DNA from: an uncultured Tidjanibacter sp.
GTDB lineage: Bacteria; Bacteroidota; Bacteroidia; Bacteroidales; Rikenellaceae
Direction of reading: 5' to 3'
Assembly: GCA_944326085.1 (NCBI GenBank)
Contig: CALVCL010000001.1
Coordinates: forward strand, 62,001 to 126,000
Length of the DNA stretch: 64,000 nucleotides
Positions 15,234-25,480 of this stretch are shown here, one piece after another (position 1 is the first letter of the stretch; each line of letters begins with the position of its first letter). Under the pieces are notes generated by a model. It searched no databases and was not told the origin of the DNA. It saw only the letters and a program-made list of their open reading frames with translations. Position numbers and translations under genes: made by a program.

Positions 15234-17585
15234 ATGCGAAATAACGGAAAGGGAAAAAGGAATACGAACCGGAAGGAGCGTGCGAAACGTTTCACGATAT
15301 GGTTCTGGACTATATTGTGCATACCGGCCGCGGTACTGATTTTGTTGGTGGTACTGACGGCGGCGGGAGCTTTCGGACGACTGCCGTCGTTCGAGGAACT
15401 CGAAAACCCGAAAAGCAATCTTGCCACTGAGGTGTATTCCGATGACGGACGTGTCATAGGCATGTTTTATGTTCAGAACAGGTCGTATGTGGATTACGAG
15501 GAGTTGTCGCCGGCTCTTGTGGCGGCTCTTGTGGCTACGGAGGATGCCCGTTTCTACAGCCACTCAGGTATTGATTTCATTTCGCTGGCCCGTGTTGCCA
15601 TAAAGACGTTGGCATTCGGCAACCGCAGTCAGGGTGGCGGCAGTACCATTACCCAGCAGTTGGCCAAAAACCTGTTCCCGCGCAACGAACTGTCGTACAG
15701 CAATCCGTTCATGCTGGTGATAACCAAACTCAAGGAGTGGGTGACGGCAGTAAAACTGGAATACAACTACACCAAGGAGGAAATCATCGCCATGTACCTC
15801 AACACGGTGTTCTACGGCAGCAATTCGTACGGCATCAAGGCGGCAGCCCAGACGTTTTTCGACAAGGAACCGGCGGAACTCAATGTTCAGGAGGCGGCGC
15901 TTCTCGTAGGTGTTGTCAATGCCCCGACGCGTTACAGTCCCGTGCGTAATCCGGAACGCGCTTTGGAACGTCGCAATGTAGTTATGGAGCGTATGGTCCA
16001 GAACCGCTACATTCCCGGTCCTGCGCTCGATTCGCTGTGTGCGCTGCCGATAGATTTGCGTTATTCTCCTGTGTCGCACAATGATGGTACGGCCACATAC
16101 TTCCGCGACATGATACGCAATGTACTCAACATGCCGCGTCCGACCAGGAAGGGGTATGGCAAGGATTATGAAGCGGAGCTGGAGCGTTGGGAGAGCAATC
16201 CCGTTTACGGCTGGTGCGAGAAAAACCTGAAGCCTGACGGTACTCCGTACGATATTTACCGTGACGGTCTGAAGATATACACCACGCTCAACTACGACAT
16301 GCAGGAGTATGCCGAGGAGGTTCTTGCAGCCCAACTGGCTGCCATACAGCCGCGCATGGATGCACAGGTGAAGCGTCGTGGCTCGTTGTTCATAGATGCC
16401 TCCAACGAACAGACTGAACGTATCATGCAGAATGCCATGCGTTATACGGACCGTTACCGAAACCTTGTCAGGCAGGGGGCGTCTCGTCAGGAAATAGAGA
16501 ACGATTTCCGTACTCCGGTGCGCATGCGCATCTTCACCTACAGTGGTGAGGTCGATACGCTCATGACGCCCCGCGACTCGATACTGCACCACAAGCAGAT
16601 AATGCGCGGGTCATTCATGGCCATGGATCCTAATACTGGTCATGTGAAAGCATATGTAGGCGGACCGGACTTCAAGTATTTCAAGTACGACATGGTGCGT
16701 CAGGGTAAGCGTCATATAGGTTCCACAATCAAGCCGTTTGTCTATTGCTTTGCCATAGACTACATGGGTATGACCCCATGTACCATGGTGCCTAACCTGC
16801 CTGTTACGCTCGAAACCGAAACCATGGAGCCGTGGCAGCCGAAAGAGGCTGGCAAGGTTGAATATGACGGCGTCCTCCATCCGCTGCGCTGGGGGCTTGC
16901 CCGCAGCCGCAACAACTACTCGGCATGGATTATGAAACAGGCCAAAGATCCACAGGCGGTTGCCGACTTCATAAACCAGATGGGTATACACAGTTACATT
17001 GCCCCGTTCAACACGCTGGCGCTTGGAACGGTCGATGTGTCCTTATTCGAGCTGGTGGGGGCCTACGGTACCTTTGTCAACAAGGGCGTGTTTACGGAAC
17101 CGATATTCATAACGCGTATCGAGGACCGTCAGGGTAACGTTATTGCCAATTTTGTGCCTGCCGTCAGCGATGCCATCAGCGAGCAGACGGCCTACACCAT
17201 GGTGCAGATGCTGTGCAACAACGTGCGAACCGGTACCGGTATCAGACTGCGTTATACATACGGTTTCGGCAATCTTGACGTCGGCGGTAAAACCGGCACG
17301 TCGCAGAAAAACCGTGACGCATGGTTCATGGGTGTCACGCCCAATCTCGTAGCAGGAGTGTGGATAGGGTGCGAGGACCAGAGTGCCCATCTGATATCTG
17401 GTGGTGAAGGTGCGTCTATAGCGCTGCCGGTGTTCGGAGAGTTCATGAAGAAGGTTTATGCCAATCCGTCGCTGGGTGTAAGGCGCGAAGACAAATTCTA
17501 CCGTCCGGCGGGAGCAGTTGAGTATGACTGTCCGGACAGTGTGGATAATGATAGTGTTTCGGGCGGGGATGAATTCTTCGACTGA
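15234..17585 (+). CDS. mrcA: Class A penicillin-binding protein 1A
   Basis: 783 residues. A basic N-terminus and one transmembrane helix (about 20-45) precede a GT51 glycosyltransferase domain with EDARFYSHSGID near 103 and GGSTITQQLAKN, then a transpeptidase domain with GSTIKP (catalytic Ser), ARSRNNYSAW (SxN motif) and GGKTGTSQ (KTG motif). It polymerises and cross-links peptidoglycan from the periplasmic face. A linker of about 150 residues between the domains is normal for Bacteroidetes. All catalytic motifs are present. asd, for a precursor of diaminopimelate, lies 37 bases downstream and may share the transcript. Confidence 0.95.
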   Translation: MRNNGKGKRNTNRKERAKRFTIWFWTILCIPAAVLILLVVLTAAGAFGRLPSFEELENPKSNLATEVYSDDGRVIGMFYVQNRSYVDYEELSPALVAALVATEDARFYSHSGIDFISLARVAIKTLAFGNRSQGGGSTITQQLAKNLFPRNELSYSNPFMLVITKLKEWVTAVKLEYNYTKEEIIAMYLNTVFYGSNSYGIKAAAQTFFDKEPAELNVQEAALLVGVVNAPTRYSPVRNPERALERRNVVMERMVQNRYIPGPALDSLCALPIDLRYSPVSHNDGTATYFRDMIRNVLNMPRPTRKGYGKDYEAELERWESNPVYGWCEKNLKPDGTPYDIYRDGLKIYTTLNYDMQEYAEEVLAAQLAAIQPRMDAQVKRRGSLFIDASNEQTERIMQNAMRYTDRYRNLVRQGASRQEIENDFRTPVRMRIFTYSGEVDTLMTPRDSILHHKQIMRGSFMAMDPNTGHVKAYVGGPDFKYFKYDMVRQGKRHIGSTIKPFVYCFAIDYMGMTPCTMVPNLPVTLETETMEPWQPKEAGKVEYDGVLHPLRWGLARSRNNYSAWIMKQAKDPQAVADFINQMGIHSYIAPFNTLALGTVDVSLFELVGAYGTFVNKGVFTEPIFITRIEDRQGNVIANFVPAVSDAISEQTAYTMVQMLCNNVRTGTGIRLRYTYGFGNLDVGGKTGTSQKNRDAWFMGVTPNLVAGVWIGCEDQSAHLISGGEGASIALPVFGEFMKKVYANPSLGVRREDKFYRPAGAVEYDCPDSVDNDSVSGGDEFFD

Positions 17586-17622
17586 CGTTAAGATGCGGAC
17601 AATAACGTAAGAAAACAGACAT

Positions 17623-18633
17623 ATGAAAGTAGCTATTGTAGGTGCGAGCGGGGCTGTCGGTCAGGAGTTCCTGAGAGTGTTGGCCGACAGGAAATTCCCG
17701 ATTGACGAATTGCTGTTGTTCGGGTCGGAGCGCAGCGAGGGCAGGACATACGATTTCTGCGGACGTAGCGTAAAGGTTCGCAGGCTTCAGCATAACGATG
17801 ATTTCCGCGGAGTGGACGTGGCTTTCGTATCGGCTGGCGGCGGTACTTCTAGGGAGTTTGAAAAGACCATTACGAAGTACGGTACGCTCATGATAGACAA
17901 TTCGAGTGCTTTCCGTATGGATGACGATGTGCCGTTGGTGGTGCCTGAAGTCAATCCGGAGGATGCGCTCGATACTCCGCGCCGTGTTATTGCCAATCCG
18001 AACTGTTCTACCATACAGATGGTTGTTGCACTCAGGGCCATAGAGAATATCTCGCACATACGTCGCGTTTATGTTTCTACCTATCAGGCGGCAAGCGGAG
18101 CAGGTGCCGGAGCCATGTCCGAACTTGAAGCACAGTATGCTGACATTGCAGCCGGACACGAACCGCATGTGGAGCGTTTTGCATACCAGCTTGCCGGCAA
18201 CCTTATTCCTCACATCGATGTCTTTACCGACAACGGTTACACGAAGGAGGAGATGAAGATGGTCAACGAGACCAAGAAGATACTCCATTCGGATGTCGCC
18301 GTAAGTGCTACCTGTGTACGTGTGCCGGTCATGCGTGCCCATTCGGAGAGCATATGGGTGGAGACGGAGCGTCCTGTGTCGCCGGATGAGGCCCGCCAGG
18401 CTTTCGAACGGATGGAAGGCATTGCCGTTATCGATGAGCCGGCGGAAAAGAAGTATCCGATGCCGTTGTTTGCGGCCGGTACATATCCGGTTTATGTCGG
18501 ACGTATAAGGGAGGATACCGCAAATCCCAACGGACTGACATTCTGGTGTGTTGCCGACCAGATACTCAAGGGTGCGGCATTGAATGCGGTACAGATAGCC
18601 GAGTATCTCGTTTCGCAGGGCAGGCTCGGATAG
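17623..18633 (+). CDS. asd: Aspartate-semialdehyde dehydrogenase
   Basis: 336 residues. It reduces aspartyl phosphate to aspartate semialdehyde, the branch point for Lys/diaminopimelate, Thr and Met. Visible: NADP-binding GASGAVGQ at 7-14, [19 protein letters not shown], the catalytic Cys128 in NPNCSTIQM, and [10 protein letters not shown]. Complete and of normal length. It follows the PBP gene, both serving cell-wall synthesis, and ends at a strong shared terminator facing mutS. Confidence 0.96.
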   Translation: MKVAIVGASGAVGQEFLRVLADRKFPIDELLLFGSERSEGRTYDFCGRSVKVRRLQHNDDFRGVDVAFVSAGGGTSREFEKTITKYGTLMIDNSSAFRMDDDVPLVVPEVNPEDALDTPRRVIANPNCSTIQMVVALRAIENISHIRRVYVSTYQAASGAGAGAMSELEAQYADIAAGHEPHVERFAYQLAGNLIPHIDVFTDNGYTKEEMKMVNETKKILHSDVAVSATCVRVPVMRAHSESIWVETERPVSPDEARQAFERMEGIAVIDEPAEKKYPMPLFAAGTYPVYVGRIREDTANPNGLTFWCVADQILKGAALNAVQIAEYLVSQGRLG

Positions 18634-18655
18634 GGTTCAGTTGAAGGTATTTATT

Positions 18656-18697
18656 AAATGAAACGTCACGACTTTTGCAGGTCGTGACGTTTCATTT
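18656..18697. terminator. Bidirectional terminator between asd and mutS
   Basis: Perfect 17-base-pair stem, 18656-18672 against 18681-18697, eight-base loop, with A and T runs at the two ends. It abuts the mutS stop codon. Confidence 0.85.
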
Positions 18698-21424
18698 TTA
18701 AAGCCCTGTAATCTTCTTTATGTCGTTGAGTATGTTTAGGGCCTGTATCGGTGTCAGTGAGTTGATGTCTATGCCGCGTATCTGGTCCCGTATTTGCAGC
18801 AGTACGGGGTCTTCGAGCTGGAACATACTTAACTGTATGTTTGGAGTCTCTTCGGCGGCACGTTTATGTCCGCGCGATTTTCCTGCGGGGCGTGCAGCGG
18901 CCATGATGCCTTCGGGCAGTTCCTGTGTGCCGTTGTGGCTCTGCAAGGTTTCACCAGTTTCGCAGGCACGCATGCGGCGGTCGGCCTCTTCGAGCGATGC
19001 TAGGATGGTCTCGGCTCGTTCTATGATTTTGGCGGGCATACCGGCCATTTTGGCGACATGTATACCGAACGAGTGTTCGGTACCGCCGCGTACCAGTTTT
19101 CGGAGAAACAGTATGGTACGGTTGACCTCCTTGACCGATACATTGTAGTTCTTGACTCGCGGCAGCAGTTCCTCTAGTTCGTTCAGTTCGTGGTAGTGGG
19201 TGGCGAACATTGTTTTGGCGCGTGCGGCGGGGTGGTTGTGGATGTATTCCACCATTGCCCAGGCTATCGACATGCCGTCGTAGGTGCTTGTGCCGCGGCC
19301 GATTTCGTCAAGGAGTATCAGACTGCGGTCAGAAAGGTTGTTCATTATGGAGGCCGATTCCAGCATCTCGACCATAAAGGTACTTTCGCCCTGCGAGATG
19401 TTGTCGCTTGCTCCCACACGTGTGAATATCTTGTCGACAATGCCTATGTGTGCCGACGATGCCGGTACGAACGACCCCATTTGGGCCATAAGCACTATCA
19501 GGGCCGTTTGACGCAGCAGAGCCGATTTACCGGCCATGTTCGGACCGGTTATCATCATTATCTGTTGTGTCGAGTCGTCGAGGAAAATGTCATTGGGGAT
19601 ATACTGCTGGCCTACCTCCATGAGAGTCTCGAGGACAGGGTGACGGCCGTCGCGGATATCTATTATCTTGTCTTCGGATAGTTCCGGACGCACATAGCAG
19701 TGTTCTGCAGCCATGATTGCGAAGGACCTCAGACAGTCGATACGTGCCACAGTTGCTGCGTTGCGCTGGAATGCCGCTATGGCATGCGACAGGTATTCTA
19801 TAAGCTCCGCATAGATGCGCTGTTCTATTGCGAGCATCCTCTCTTCCGCGCCGAGTATCTTCTCCTCGTATTCCTTGAGTTCGCGTGTGACATAGCGTTC
19901 TGCGGCCGTAAGGGTTTGTTTGCGTATCCAGTCTGCCGGAACCTTGTCCTTGTGGGCATTGCGCACCTCGATGTAGTAGCCGAAGACATTGTTGAAGCTA
20001 ATCTTGAGCGACGGTATGCCTGTCGCTTCGCTCTCGCGGCGCTGTATTTCGGCTATTACGTCCTTGCCGTGGCATGCTATTCGCCGCAGGTCGTCGAGTT
20101 CGAGATCCACGCCATCGGCTATTATGCCTCCCTTCTGTATCTGGTTGTTCTGCGGGTCGGGGAATATTTCGCGCTCTATTTTTCGGCGCTGTTCTTCGCA
20201 TGTTTCGAGACGTTCGGCCAATTCTGCGAATGCTGGATTGCCATCCTCCCCGAGCATGCGTCGCAGGTCGGCAACGGCACCCAGCGACAGCTTGAGCTGT
20301 ACCATTTCACGCGGCGTGATGCGCTGTGTCGCTATGCGCGACGACAGGCGCTCGAGGTCGCTGATGCGTTCGAGAATGTCGCCCGTCCTGCCACGCAGAT
20401 CGGCATTGCCATGGAAACGTTCCACGACATCGAGCCTGCGGTTGATTTTGTCCGTATCCTTTATTGGGAGCGCTATCCACTGTTTGAGCAGTCGTCCTCC
20501 CATGGGTGTTACAGTGCGGTCTATCACGTCGGCAAAGCCGCATCGTTCGCGCATCGAGTTGGACGAGAACAACTCTAGGTTGCGTATCGTGAAACGGTCT
20601 ATCCATACATAGCGGTCTTCGTCTATTCGCGAGATACCGGTTATGTGTGCCGTGTTTCGGTGTTCCGTAAAGTCGAGGTAGTACAGTATGGCTCCTGCGG
20701 CGGATATGCCGGCAGTCATGTTTTCGATGCCGTATCCTTTCAGCGATGTGGTGCCGAACTGCTTGCACAGTTTTTCACGGTTTGTCTCCTCGGCAAATAC
20801 CCATTCGTCAAGTTTGTAGGTGTAGTTGCGTGAGCCGAAAGCGTGTGTGAAACGTTCCTCCCAGCCCCGCTGGTATATTATTTCCTTTGGTGCAAGGTTT
20901 GAAATGAGTTTGTCGACATAATCGTCGCGGCCTTCCGCTGCATAGAATTCGCCTGTGGAGAGGTCGAGAAATGCAACACCTGTATTCTTCTTACCGAAAT
21001 ATACCGATGCGAGAAATGTGTTTTCCTTGCTAACCAGAACGTTTTCACTCATCACGATACCCGGAGTCACAAGTTCGATGACACCGCGTTTTACGATGCC
21101 TTTTACGAGTTTCGGGTCTTCGAGCTGTTCGCATACCGCCACACGTTCGCCTGCCCTGACGAGTTTGGGCAGATATGTGTCGAGTGCATGGTATGGGAAG
21201 CCTGCCAGTTCCACATAGCTTGCCGCGCCGTTGGCACGGCGTGTGAGTGTGATGCCGAGTATCCGGCTGGCGCGTATGGCATCTTCGCCGAATGTCTCAT
21301 AGAAGTCTCCTACCCTGAACAGCAGTACTGCGTCGCTGTGTACGGCCTTGATGGAGTAGTATTGCTTCATCAGCGGCGTTTCCACATATTTTTTCCCCTT
21401 CTCCGCCTTCTCTGTGCCGGCCAT
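18698..21424 (-). CDS. mutS: DNA mismatch repair protein MutS
   Basis: 908 residues. The mismatch-binding N-terminal domain starts after [21 protein letters not shown] and has the conserved FYETF with the Phe-X-Glu that inserts at the mismatch. The ATPase domain has [15 protein letters not shown] (Walker A), [16 protein letters not shown] (Walker B and signature) and FATHYHEL. The C-terminal tail includes [13 protein letters not shown] and a region ending in the dimerisation-type helix. Complete and of usual length for the clade. Alone in its transcript with a -7 box 24 bases upstream. mutL is not in the window. Confidence 0.97.
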   Translation of the reverse strand: MAGTEKAEKGKKYVETPLMKQYYSIKAVHSDAVLLFRVGDFYETFGEDAIRASRILGITLTRRANGAASYVELAGFPYHALDTYLPKLVRAGERVAVCEQLEDPKLVKGIVKRGVIELVTPGIVMSENVLVSKENTFLASVYFGKKNTGVAFLDLSTGEFYAAEGRDDYVDKLISNLAPKEIIYQRGWEERFTHAFGSRNYTYKLDEWVFAEETNREKLCKQFGTTSLKGYGIENMTAGISAAGAILYYLDFTEHRNTAHITGISRIDEDRYVWIDRFTIRNLELFSSNSMRERCGFADVIDRTVTPMGGRLLKQWIALPIKDTDKINRRLDVVERFHGNADLRGRTGDILERISDLERLSSRIATQRITPREMVQLKLSLGAVADLRRMLGEDGNPAFAELAERLETCEEQRRKIEREIFPDPQNNQIQKGGIIADGVDLELDDLRRIACHGKDVIAEIQRRESEATGIPSLKISFNNVFGYYIEVRNAHKDKVPADWIRKQTLTAAERYVTRELKEYEEKILGAEERMLAIEQRIYAELIEYLSHAIAAFQRNAATVARIDCLRSFAIMAAEHCYVRPELSEDKIIDIRDGRHPVLETLMEVGQQYIPNDIFLDDSTQQIMMITGPNMAGKSALLRQTALIVLMAQMGSFVPASSAHIGIVDKIFTRVGASDNISQGESTFMVEMLESASIMNNLSDRSLILLDEIGRGTSTYDGMSIAWAMVEYIHNHPAARAKTMFATHYHELNELEELLPRVKNYNVSVKEVNRTILFLRKLVRGGTEHSFGIHVAKMAGMPAKIIERAETILASLEEADRRMRACETGETLQSHNGTQELPEGIMAAARPAGKSRGHKRAAEETPNIQLSMFQLEDPVLLQIRDQIRGIDINSLTPIQALNILNDIKKITGL

Positions 21425-21447
21425 GTCGTAGCTGTTTTGGTAACGCG

Positions 21448-21455
21448 CAAAGGTA
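21448..21455 (-). promoter_or_regulatory. -7 box for mutS
   Basis: TACCTTTG on the minus strand, 23 bases upstream of the start codon. Confidence 0.55.
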
Positions 21456-21503
21456 AGTAATTATCCGCGAAATTCAATTGAGACGTATTCACGAGGTCCG
21501 TAT

Positions 21504-21544
21504 ACGAATGGAGGCGGCTCCGTTTCGGGACCGCCTCCGTTCGT
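21504..21544 (-). terminator. Terminator of the DUF4465 lipoprotein gene
   Basis: An imperfect hairpin between 21504-21517 and 21531-21544 with a GC-rich core (GAGGCGG/CCGCCTC), just after the stop codon on the minus strand. Confidence 0.6.
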
Positions 21545-21561
21545 TGCTGTCGGGATGTATG

Positions 21562-22767
21562 TTATTCCAATATTATGTTGTCCATGCAGAAGAATAACGG
21601 GACGTTGATACCCCATTCGCCCGTGTCGTTCGAATCTATGTCGAAAGTAATTTTGGTAACCGTACCGAGAGCCGACATGTCGAATGTCTTCCAGTCGGCG
21701 AGTACGTCGGTACCTGTTGCCAACGGTATGGTTACCGTGGTGGTTTCTGTGCTGTCGCCGTTGTAGCCCGTTGCGACGAGGTTGACCCATATATCCTCTT
21801 CGGCACCATCACTGCCTATCGTCGGGTTGGCCTTGCAGTAGAAGTATGTCTTGTTGGCATTTGCAAAGTCGGCCGATGCAACTGTTACGGGTCGGGCAAA
21901 TTCGATTGTAGGGGTGCCGTATTCGCCGTTGCCCCAGTCGCCGAATATGTATGCTATGGCAAACTGAGAGTTGTCGGATGCGTAGACGCTGAACTGATTG
22001 GCGTAGTCCATGCCGAGGTCTTCGAGGTCGCGGTTCGAGGAGATTGCGAAGCCGCCCCACATGTCGCCGTATGCGCTGCCTTCAAAGTAGCTTCCGAAAG
22101 AAGCCGTACCTTCGGTATAGAGCAGTCCGTTGTAGATGGGTGTGCCTTCGTTATTCGTGGCCAGTTCACGTCCCCACAGTATGTTGGCGTATTCGCCTGT
22201 TGTCGCGGCCAGTTCCGCATCCTCGAATGTTATTGTGGCTGGCTCTGCAGGTTCGCCCTCGAAAGTGATGGAGCCGTAGAATGTGAAGTTTAGCTCACGT
22301 TCTTCTCCATCGGTTACGTAACCTTCAATTTCGTACTTTTCGTTGAAGTATGATATCTCGATGCGGCCGTCAACGAGTTTGGCCATTTGGCCGCCGCCGT
22401 AGTCGTAGCGTGTATGCAGAGTGAGGGCGCTGTTGTCCGTGCCGAGTATCGCGCCTGCTTCGGGGGTTCCTGCCGAGAAGATGTATTCGCTTGCTGTTAT
22501 GCCTGTGCCTTCATCGGCCATTGCCAGTTCCATCGACAGTGTAATATCGGTGTCCTTGTAATTGTCTACGGACGCCGTGCTTGAACTTGATGTCCACAAT
22601 GTGAGCACATAGTGGCGCAGACCGTCTTCGTTGCCGGCATATGCTGCCTTGCCGTATGTCAGTTTCTTGAAGTTCAGCGGAGTGTTGTCGGTATTGGAGC
22701 CGTTGTTGCAGCTGCTGAATGCTATGGCTGCCGACAGACATGTCAAAAGGAAAACTATTTTTTTCAT
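21562..22767 (-). CDS. DUF4465 domain surface lipoprotein
   Basis: 401 residues. Signal peptide with a lipobox-like end (AFSSC, Cys19) followed by NNGSN. Residues up to about 180 form an unassigned beta-rich domain. The C-terminal ~220 residues match DUF4465: WGGFAISSNRD, NQFSVYA, FARPVTVASADFANANKTY, DWKTFDMSALGTVTKITF, DTGEWGINVPLFFCMDN. DUF4465 proteins in gut Bacteroidetes are exported or surface lipoproteins, some in B12-uptake loci, but this gene has no such neighbour. No ligand is inferred. Own -7 box on the minus strand at 22792-22799; divergent from the phosphatase gene. Confidence 0.85.
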   Translation of the reverse strand: MKKIVFLLTCLSAAIAFSSCNNGSNTDNTPLNFKKLTYGKAAYAGNEDGLRHYVLTLWTSSSSTASVDNYKDTDITLSMELAMADEGTGITASEYIFSAGTPEAGAILGTDNSALTLHTRYDYGGGQMAKLVDGRIEISYFNEKYEIEGYVTDGEERELNFTFYGSITFEGEPAEPATITFEDAELAATTGEYANILWGRELATNNEGTPIYNGLLYTEGTASFGSYFEGSAYGDMWGGFAISSNRDLEDLGMDYANQFSVYASDNSQFAIAYIFGDWGNGEYGTPTIEFARPVTVASADFANANKTYFYCKANPTIGSDGAEEDIWVNLVATGYNGDSTETTTVTIPLATGTDVLADWKTFDMSALGTVTKITFDIDSNDTGEWGINVPLFFCMDNIILE

Positions 22768-22791
22768 TTCTATGTTGTTGGTTTATAACTG

Positions 22792-22799
22792 CAAATTTA
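22792..22799 (-). promoter_or_regulatory. -7 box for the DUF4465 gene
   Basis: TAAATTTG on the minus strand, 24 bases upstream of the start codon. Confidence 0.5.
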
Positions 22800-22894
22800 T
22801 GTAACCTTCTCGTAAGGGCAAAGTGTGGGGTTACAAATATATTTAAATGCAGTTAACATTCGGTAACGTTGTTTATGTCATGGTTTGCGGTATA

Positions 22895-22902
22895 TATCTT
22901 TG
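22895..22902 (+). promoter_or_regulatory. -7 box for alkaline phosphatase
   Basis: TATCTTTG, 30 bases before the ATG at 22933. It supports the start at 22933 over the longer frame from 22885. Confidence 0.55.
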
Positions 22903-22932
22903 CGCCGTCATTTGTCAACAACGTACATTGAT

Positions 22933-24030
22933 ATGAAAAAGTGCATTATTGTACCGTTTCTGCTGCTTTGCTTTTTGTCGGGATGTGCTGCCGGCCGCGG
23001 AGACGGGCAGGAACGTGTTCGCAGCGTTATATTGATGATAGGCGACGGTATGGGACTGCCGCAGATTACAGCTCTGTCGATTGAAAATGCTTATGCCCCT
23101 TTGGAGATTGAGCGGGCGCACTGCATTGGTATTCAGAAGACCGGTTCCGCCAACAACCGTGTTACCGATTCGGCGGCTGCCGCAACGGCCATGGCATGCG
23201 GCGGGAAGACGTGCAACGGCATGGTGGGTGTCGCTCCGGACGGTACGCCTCTGGAGTCGGTTTTGGATGTTGCGGCCGAGAATGGCAAGGCAACGGGCAT
23301 AGTTGTCACTTATGCTGTGACGGATGCTACGCCGGCTGCTTTTGTGGCTCATGTTGCCGACCGTGGCGACCAGGAGACAATAGCCCTCCAATACCTCGAC
23401 AGTGGGGTGGATGTGATAGCCGGAACGGGACGCAGCTATTTCGACGGTCGCCGTGATGGCCGTGACCTCATTGCCGAGATGCGAGCCTACGGATATGATT
23501 TTGCTCCCGACAGTAAGGCTTTGATGTCTGCCGGTAAGGCTCCCCTGCTGGCGCTGTTCGATGATATGCCCTATGTCGTGAACGACACGCTTGGCATACG
23601 CGGCGGCTATATGGGAGATGCTACCGTAAAGGCTTTGGAGCTTCTCGAAGGAACCGGCAAGGATGGATTCTTCCTTATGGTGGAAAGTTCCCTGATAGAC
23701 AAGGGCGGACATGCCAATGATATAGCGGCTGTCGTTGCCGAGACGGCGGATTTCGACCGTGCTGTCGGCATGGCGTTCGATTATGCCGACAGGCATCCAG
23801 GCACTCTTGTGCTTGTTACAGGCGACCACGAAACGGGCGGTTTGACGATAGTGTCGCCCGAAACCGATTTCAGGTCGGCCGATGCAGGAGTTGAATACCG
23901 CTATTCGACAACCTCACATTCGGCAACCTTCATTCCGGTATATGCCTATGGCGCTGGTGCAGAGAAATTCGCCGGTGTTATGGATAATACTGATATTGCC
24001 AAAAGACTCAAGGCATTGCTTGGCGCCTGA
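22933..24030 (+). CDS. phoA: Alkaline phosphatase, lipoprotein
   Basis: 365 residues from the ATG at 22933, which gives a lipoprotein signal ending LSGC. PhoA-superfamily motifs are intact: MIGDGMGLPQI (metal Asp), VTDSAAAATAMACGGKT with the nucleophile Ser, SSLIDKGGHAND (metal Asp/His), VTGDHETGGLTI and TTSHSATFIP (metal His). It releases phosphate from organic esters in the periplasm or at the surface. Shorter than E. coli PhoA (471) but similar to other Bacteroidetes forms. No pho-box was identified. Gene symbol by family, not orthology. Confidence 0.9.
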   Translation: MKKCIIVPFLLLCFLSGCAAGRGDGQERVRSVILMIGDGMGLPQITALSIENAYAPLEIERAHCIGIQKTGSANNRVTDSAAAATAMACGGKTCNGMVGVAPDGTPLESVLDVAAENGKATGIVVTYAVTDATPAAFVAHVADRGDQETIALQYLDSGVDVIAGTGRSYFDGRRDGRDLIAEMRAYGYDFAPDSKALMSAGKAPLLALFDDMPYVVNDTLGIRGGYMGDATVKALELLEGTGKDGFFLMVESSLIDKGGHANDIAAVVAETADFDRAVGMAFDYADRHPGTLVLVTGDHETGGLTIVSPETDFRSADAGVEYRYSTTSHSATFIPVYAYGAGAEKFAGVMDNTDIAKRLKALLGA

Positions 24031-24052
24031 AGCATAAGTGTGTGTATGTGGA

Positions 24053-24083
24053 ACAGGGGGTACGGAATTTCCGTACCCCCTGT
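24053..24083. terminator. Terminator between alkaline phosphatase and the phage-type repressor
   Basis: Perfect 15-base-pair stem, 24053-24067 against 24069-24083. It lies between converging genes; the T-rich tract is weak. Confidence 0.7.
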
Positions 24084-24102
24084 CTTTCCATGTAGGCGGG
24101 GC

Positions 24103-24792
24103 TTATCGCATGGAGTTCATGCGGATGCTTGCCTTTACGAGAGCCAATGCCTTGATGCGGTCGATGCGTATATCCTTGTCGGCATGGTGCGGGTTTTGGC
24201 TTACGAGTTTTATGCAGTCCTCCCTTTCGGATTTCTGTATGTATTTTACGGTGATGTATTCTTCACCGTCGATATCTATCGAGAGAAGATACATGTCGCC
24301 CCAGAAAATATCGTCAAGGCTGTTCAGTTTTTTGTACAGTACGATATCGCCGCTTTTGAGGAGCGGGTACATGCTGTCGCCTACGATGTTGATTGCACCG
24401 TCGCATTTCGGCAGGTTCGGAATATGGATGTAATCCACGGGCCTTACCTGTGTCTGGCCGGTAAAGAGCGGGACGAGACCTGCCGTACCTTCTATGTTGT
24501 ATAGCGGTACGCTTTGCATAGGCAGCGTGCGGTCTGTGCGGCGTATGAACGGGATGAATGTTTCGAGCGGGCTGTTGAACATTTCGCCTTCACCGGTTTC
24601 TATCCATTCGGGGTTTACATTCAATTCTTGTATGAGTATGTTTTTATTGCGTTCAGAGAGGGATGCCCTTCCGGTCTCTATCATGGAGAGGGCGCTTTTG
24701 CCGATACCCAGCACTCTTGATATGTCATCCTGCTTCATTCCCAGAGCTTTGCGCATTTCCTTGATGCGCGCTCCAATCTGTTCGTTTTTCAT
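24103..24792 (-). CDS. LexA/CI-type repressor (XRE helix-turn-helix plus S24 peptidase domain)
   Basis: 229 residues from the ATG at 24792; the longer frame adds a poor N-terminus. Residues 5-60 are an XRE helix-turn-helix (IKEMRKALGMKQDDISRVLGIGKSALSMIETG). The C-terminal half is an S24 domain with GDSMYPLLKSGDIVLY (Ser140) and EYITVKY (Lys183). An Ala104-Gly105 dipeptide precedes Ser140 by about 35 residues, the geometry of LexA and CI self-cleavage. It should therefore be a DNA-damage-inducible repressor of phage type. It is divergent from the two genes that follow it and convergent with the alkaline phosphatase gene. Confidence 0.85.
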   Translation of the reverse strand: MKNEQIGARIKEMRKALGMKQDDISRVLGIGKSALSMIETGRASLSERNKNILIQELNVNPEWIETGEGEMFNSPLETFIPFIRRTDRTLPMQSVPLYNIEGTAGLVPLFTGQTQVRPVDYIHIPNLPKCDGAINIVGDSMYPLLKSGDIVLYKKLNSLDDIFWGDMYLLSIDIDGEEYITVKYIQKSEREDCIKLVSQNPHHADKDIRIDRIKALALVKASIRMNSMR

Positions 24793-25092
24793 TGCGAGAA
24801 TATTTTTAATCCAACCTTTGTAAAAATTCAAAAAATGACTTATATTTGCCGGTTATAAAACAATAATTTGCTTTGAAGTCCAAAAACCATTGAATTGCTT
24901 ATGCGGCCTGCCGTTTGAGAGTATCAATCCGATATTCCCAATTATGGTCCAGGAGCTGTCGCCGGTCGTAAATACATAGTTTTATTGAATTTACGACCTG
25001 CCTGCGAATATATGTAAATATTTTTAATTCTCAAATAGTATTGGTGGGAAAAGTTAAGCCAATAATGGGGTTGTAGGTAAAATTATGAAGCT
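24793..25092. promoter_or_regulatory. Divergent intergenic region of the repressor, candidate operator
   Basis: 300 AT-rich bases between the divergent repressor and the 25093 gene. It contains a TATATTTG box on the plus strand (24841-24848) and an exact 10-base inverted repeat, GGTCGTAAAT at 24964-24973 with ATTTACGACC at 24989-24998, separated by 15 bases. Phage-type repressors normally bind inverted repeats in such a region, so this is the best operator candidate. No gene is visible in the stretch. Confidence 0.5.
24964..24998. repeat. 10-base inverted repeat, possible repressor operator
   Basis: Exact arms at 24964-24973 and 24989-24998 with a 15-base spacer; centre-to-centre spacing is 25 bases. 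It could instead form an RNA hairpin in the leader of the 25093 gene, but it lacks a following T run. Confidence 0.4.
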
Positions 25093-25458
25093 ATGGGTGA
25101 TTTAAATTCTGATTTTGGTTTGAGTGATGTGTCTGGAATGGTTTCCGAGACAGTATTTGAAGTTGGAGGAGATGTTTATACCGAGGTTGCCGGCCTGCTG
25201 GTCGATGCCATGAACGGCAGCGGATATTACAGCGGTCATGTAGATGTGGCTCATGGTGCCTGGAGTGCCACGCTTACGGTTTCGATGGTTATTTACCGCG
25301 CGGCCGAGACATTGCCCGAGGGTGGCGTAAGGCACTTTGTTACAGATATTGTACCTGTATGGTGGGAGTTTTCGACATGTCTGTCGGATGGCGGAGAGGT
25401 GTTAAATGATTTCAGCTTTGCGGAATTGAAAAAATTTGTACTTGCCATGCGTCCCTGA
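25093..25458 (+). CDS. Unknown protein upstream of terminase
   Basis: 121 residues, not recognised. Acidic N-terminus, then a segment with a beta-rich pattern (SGHVDVAHGAWSATLTVSMVIYR) and a C-terminal part with VPVWWEFSTCLSDGGEVLNDFSF and LKKFVLAMR. No signal peptide, membrane helix or known motif. It ends 22 bases before the terminase start, so the two are almost certainly cotranscribed. By position it could replace a small terminase subunit, but it shows no helix-turn-helix, so that is speculation. Confidence 0.6.
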   Translation: MGDLNSDFGLSDVSGMVSETVFEVGGDVYTEVAGLLVDAMNGSGYYSGHVDVAHGAWSATLTVSMVIYRAAETLPEGGVRHFVTDIVPVWWEFSTCLSDGGEVLNDFSFAELKKFVLAMRP

Positions 25459-25480
25459 ATGGAGGCGTGATATTTTGTGT

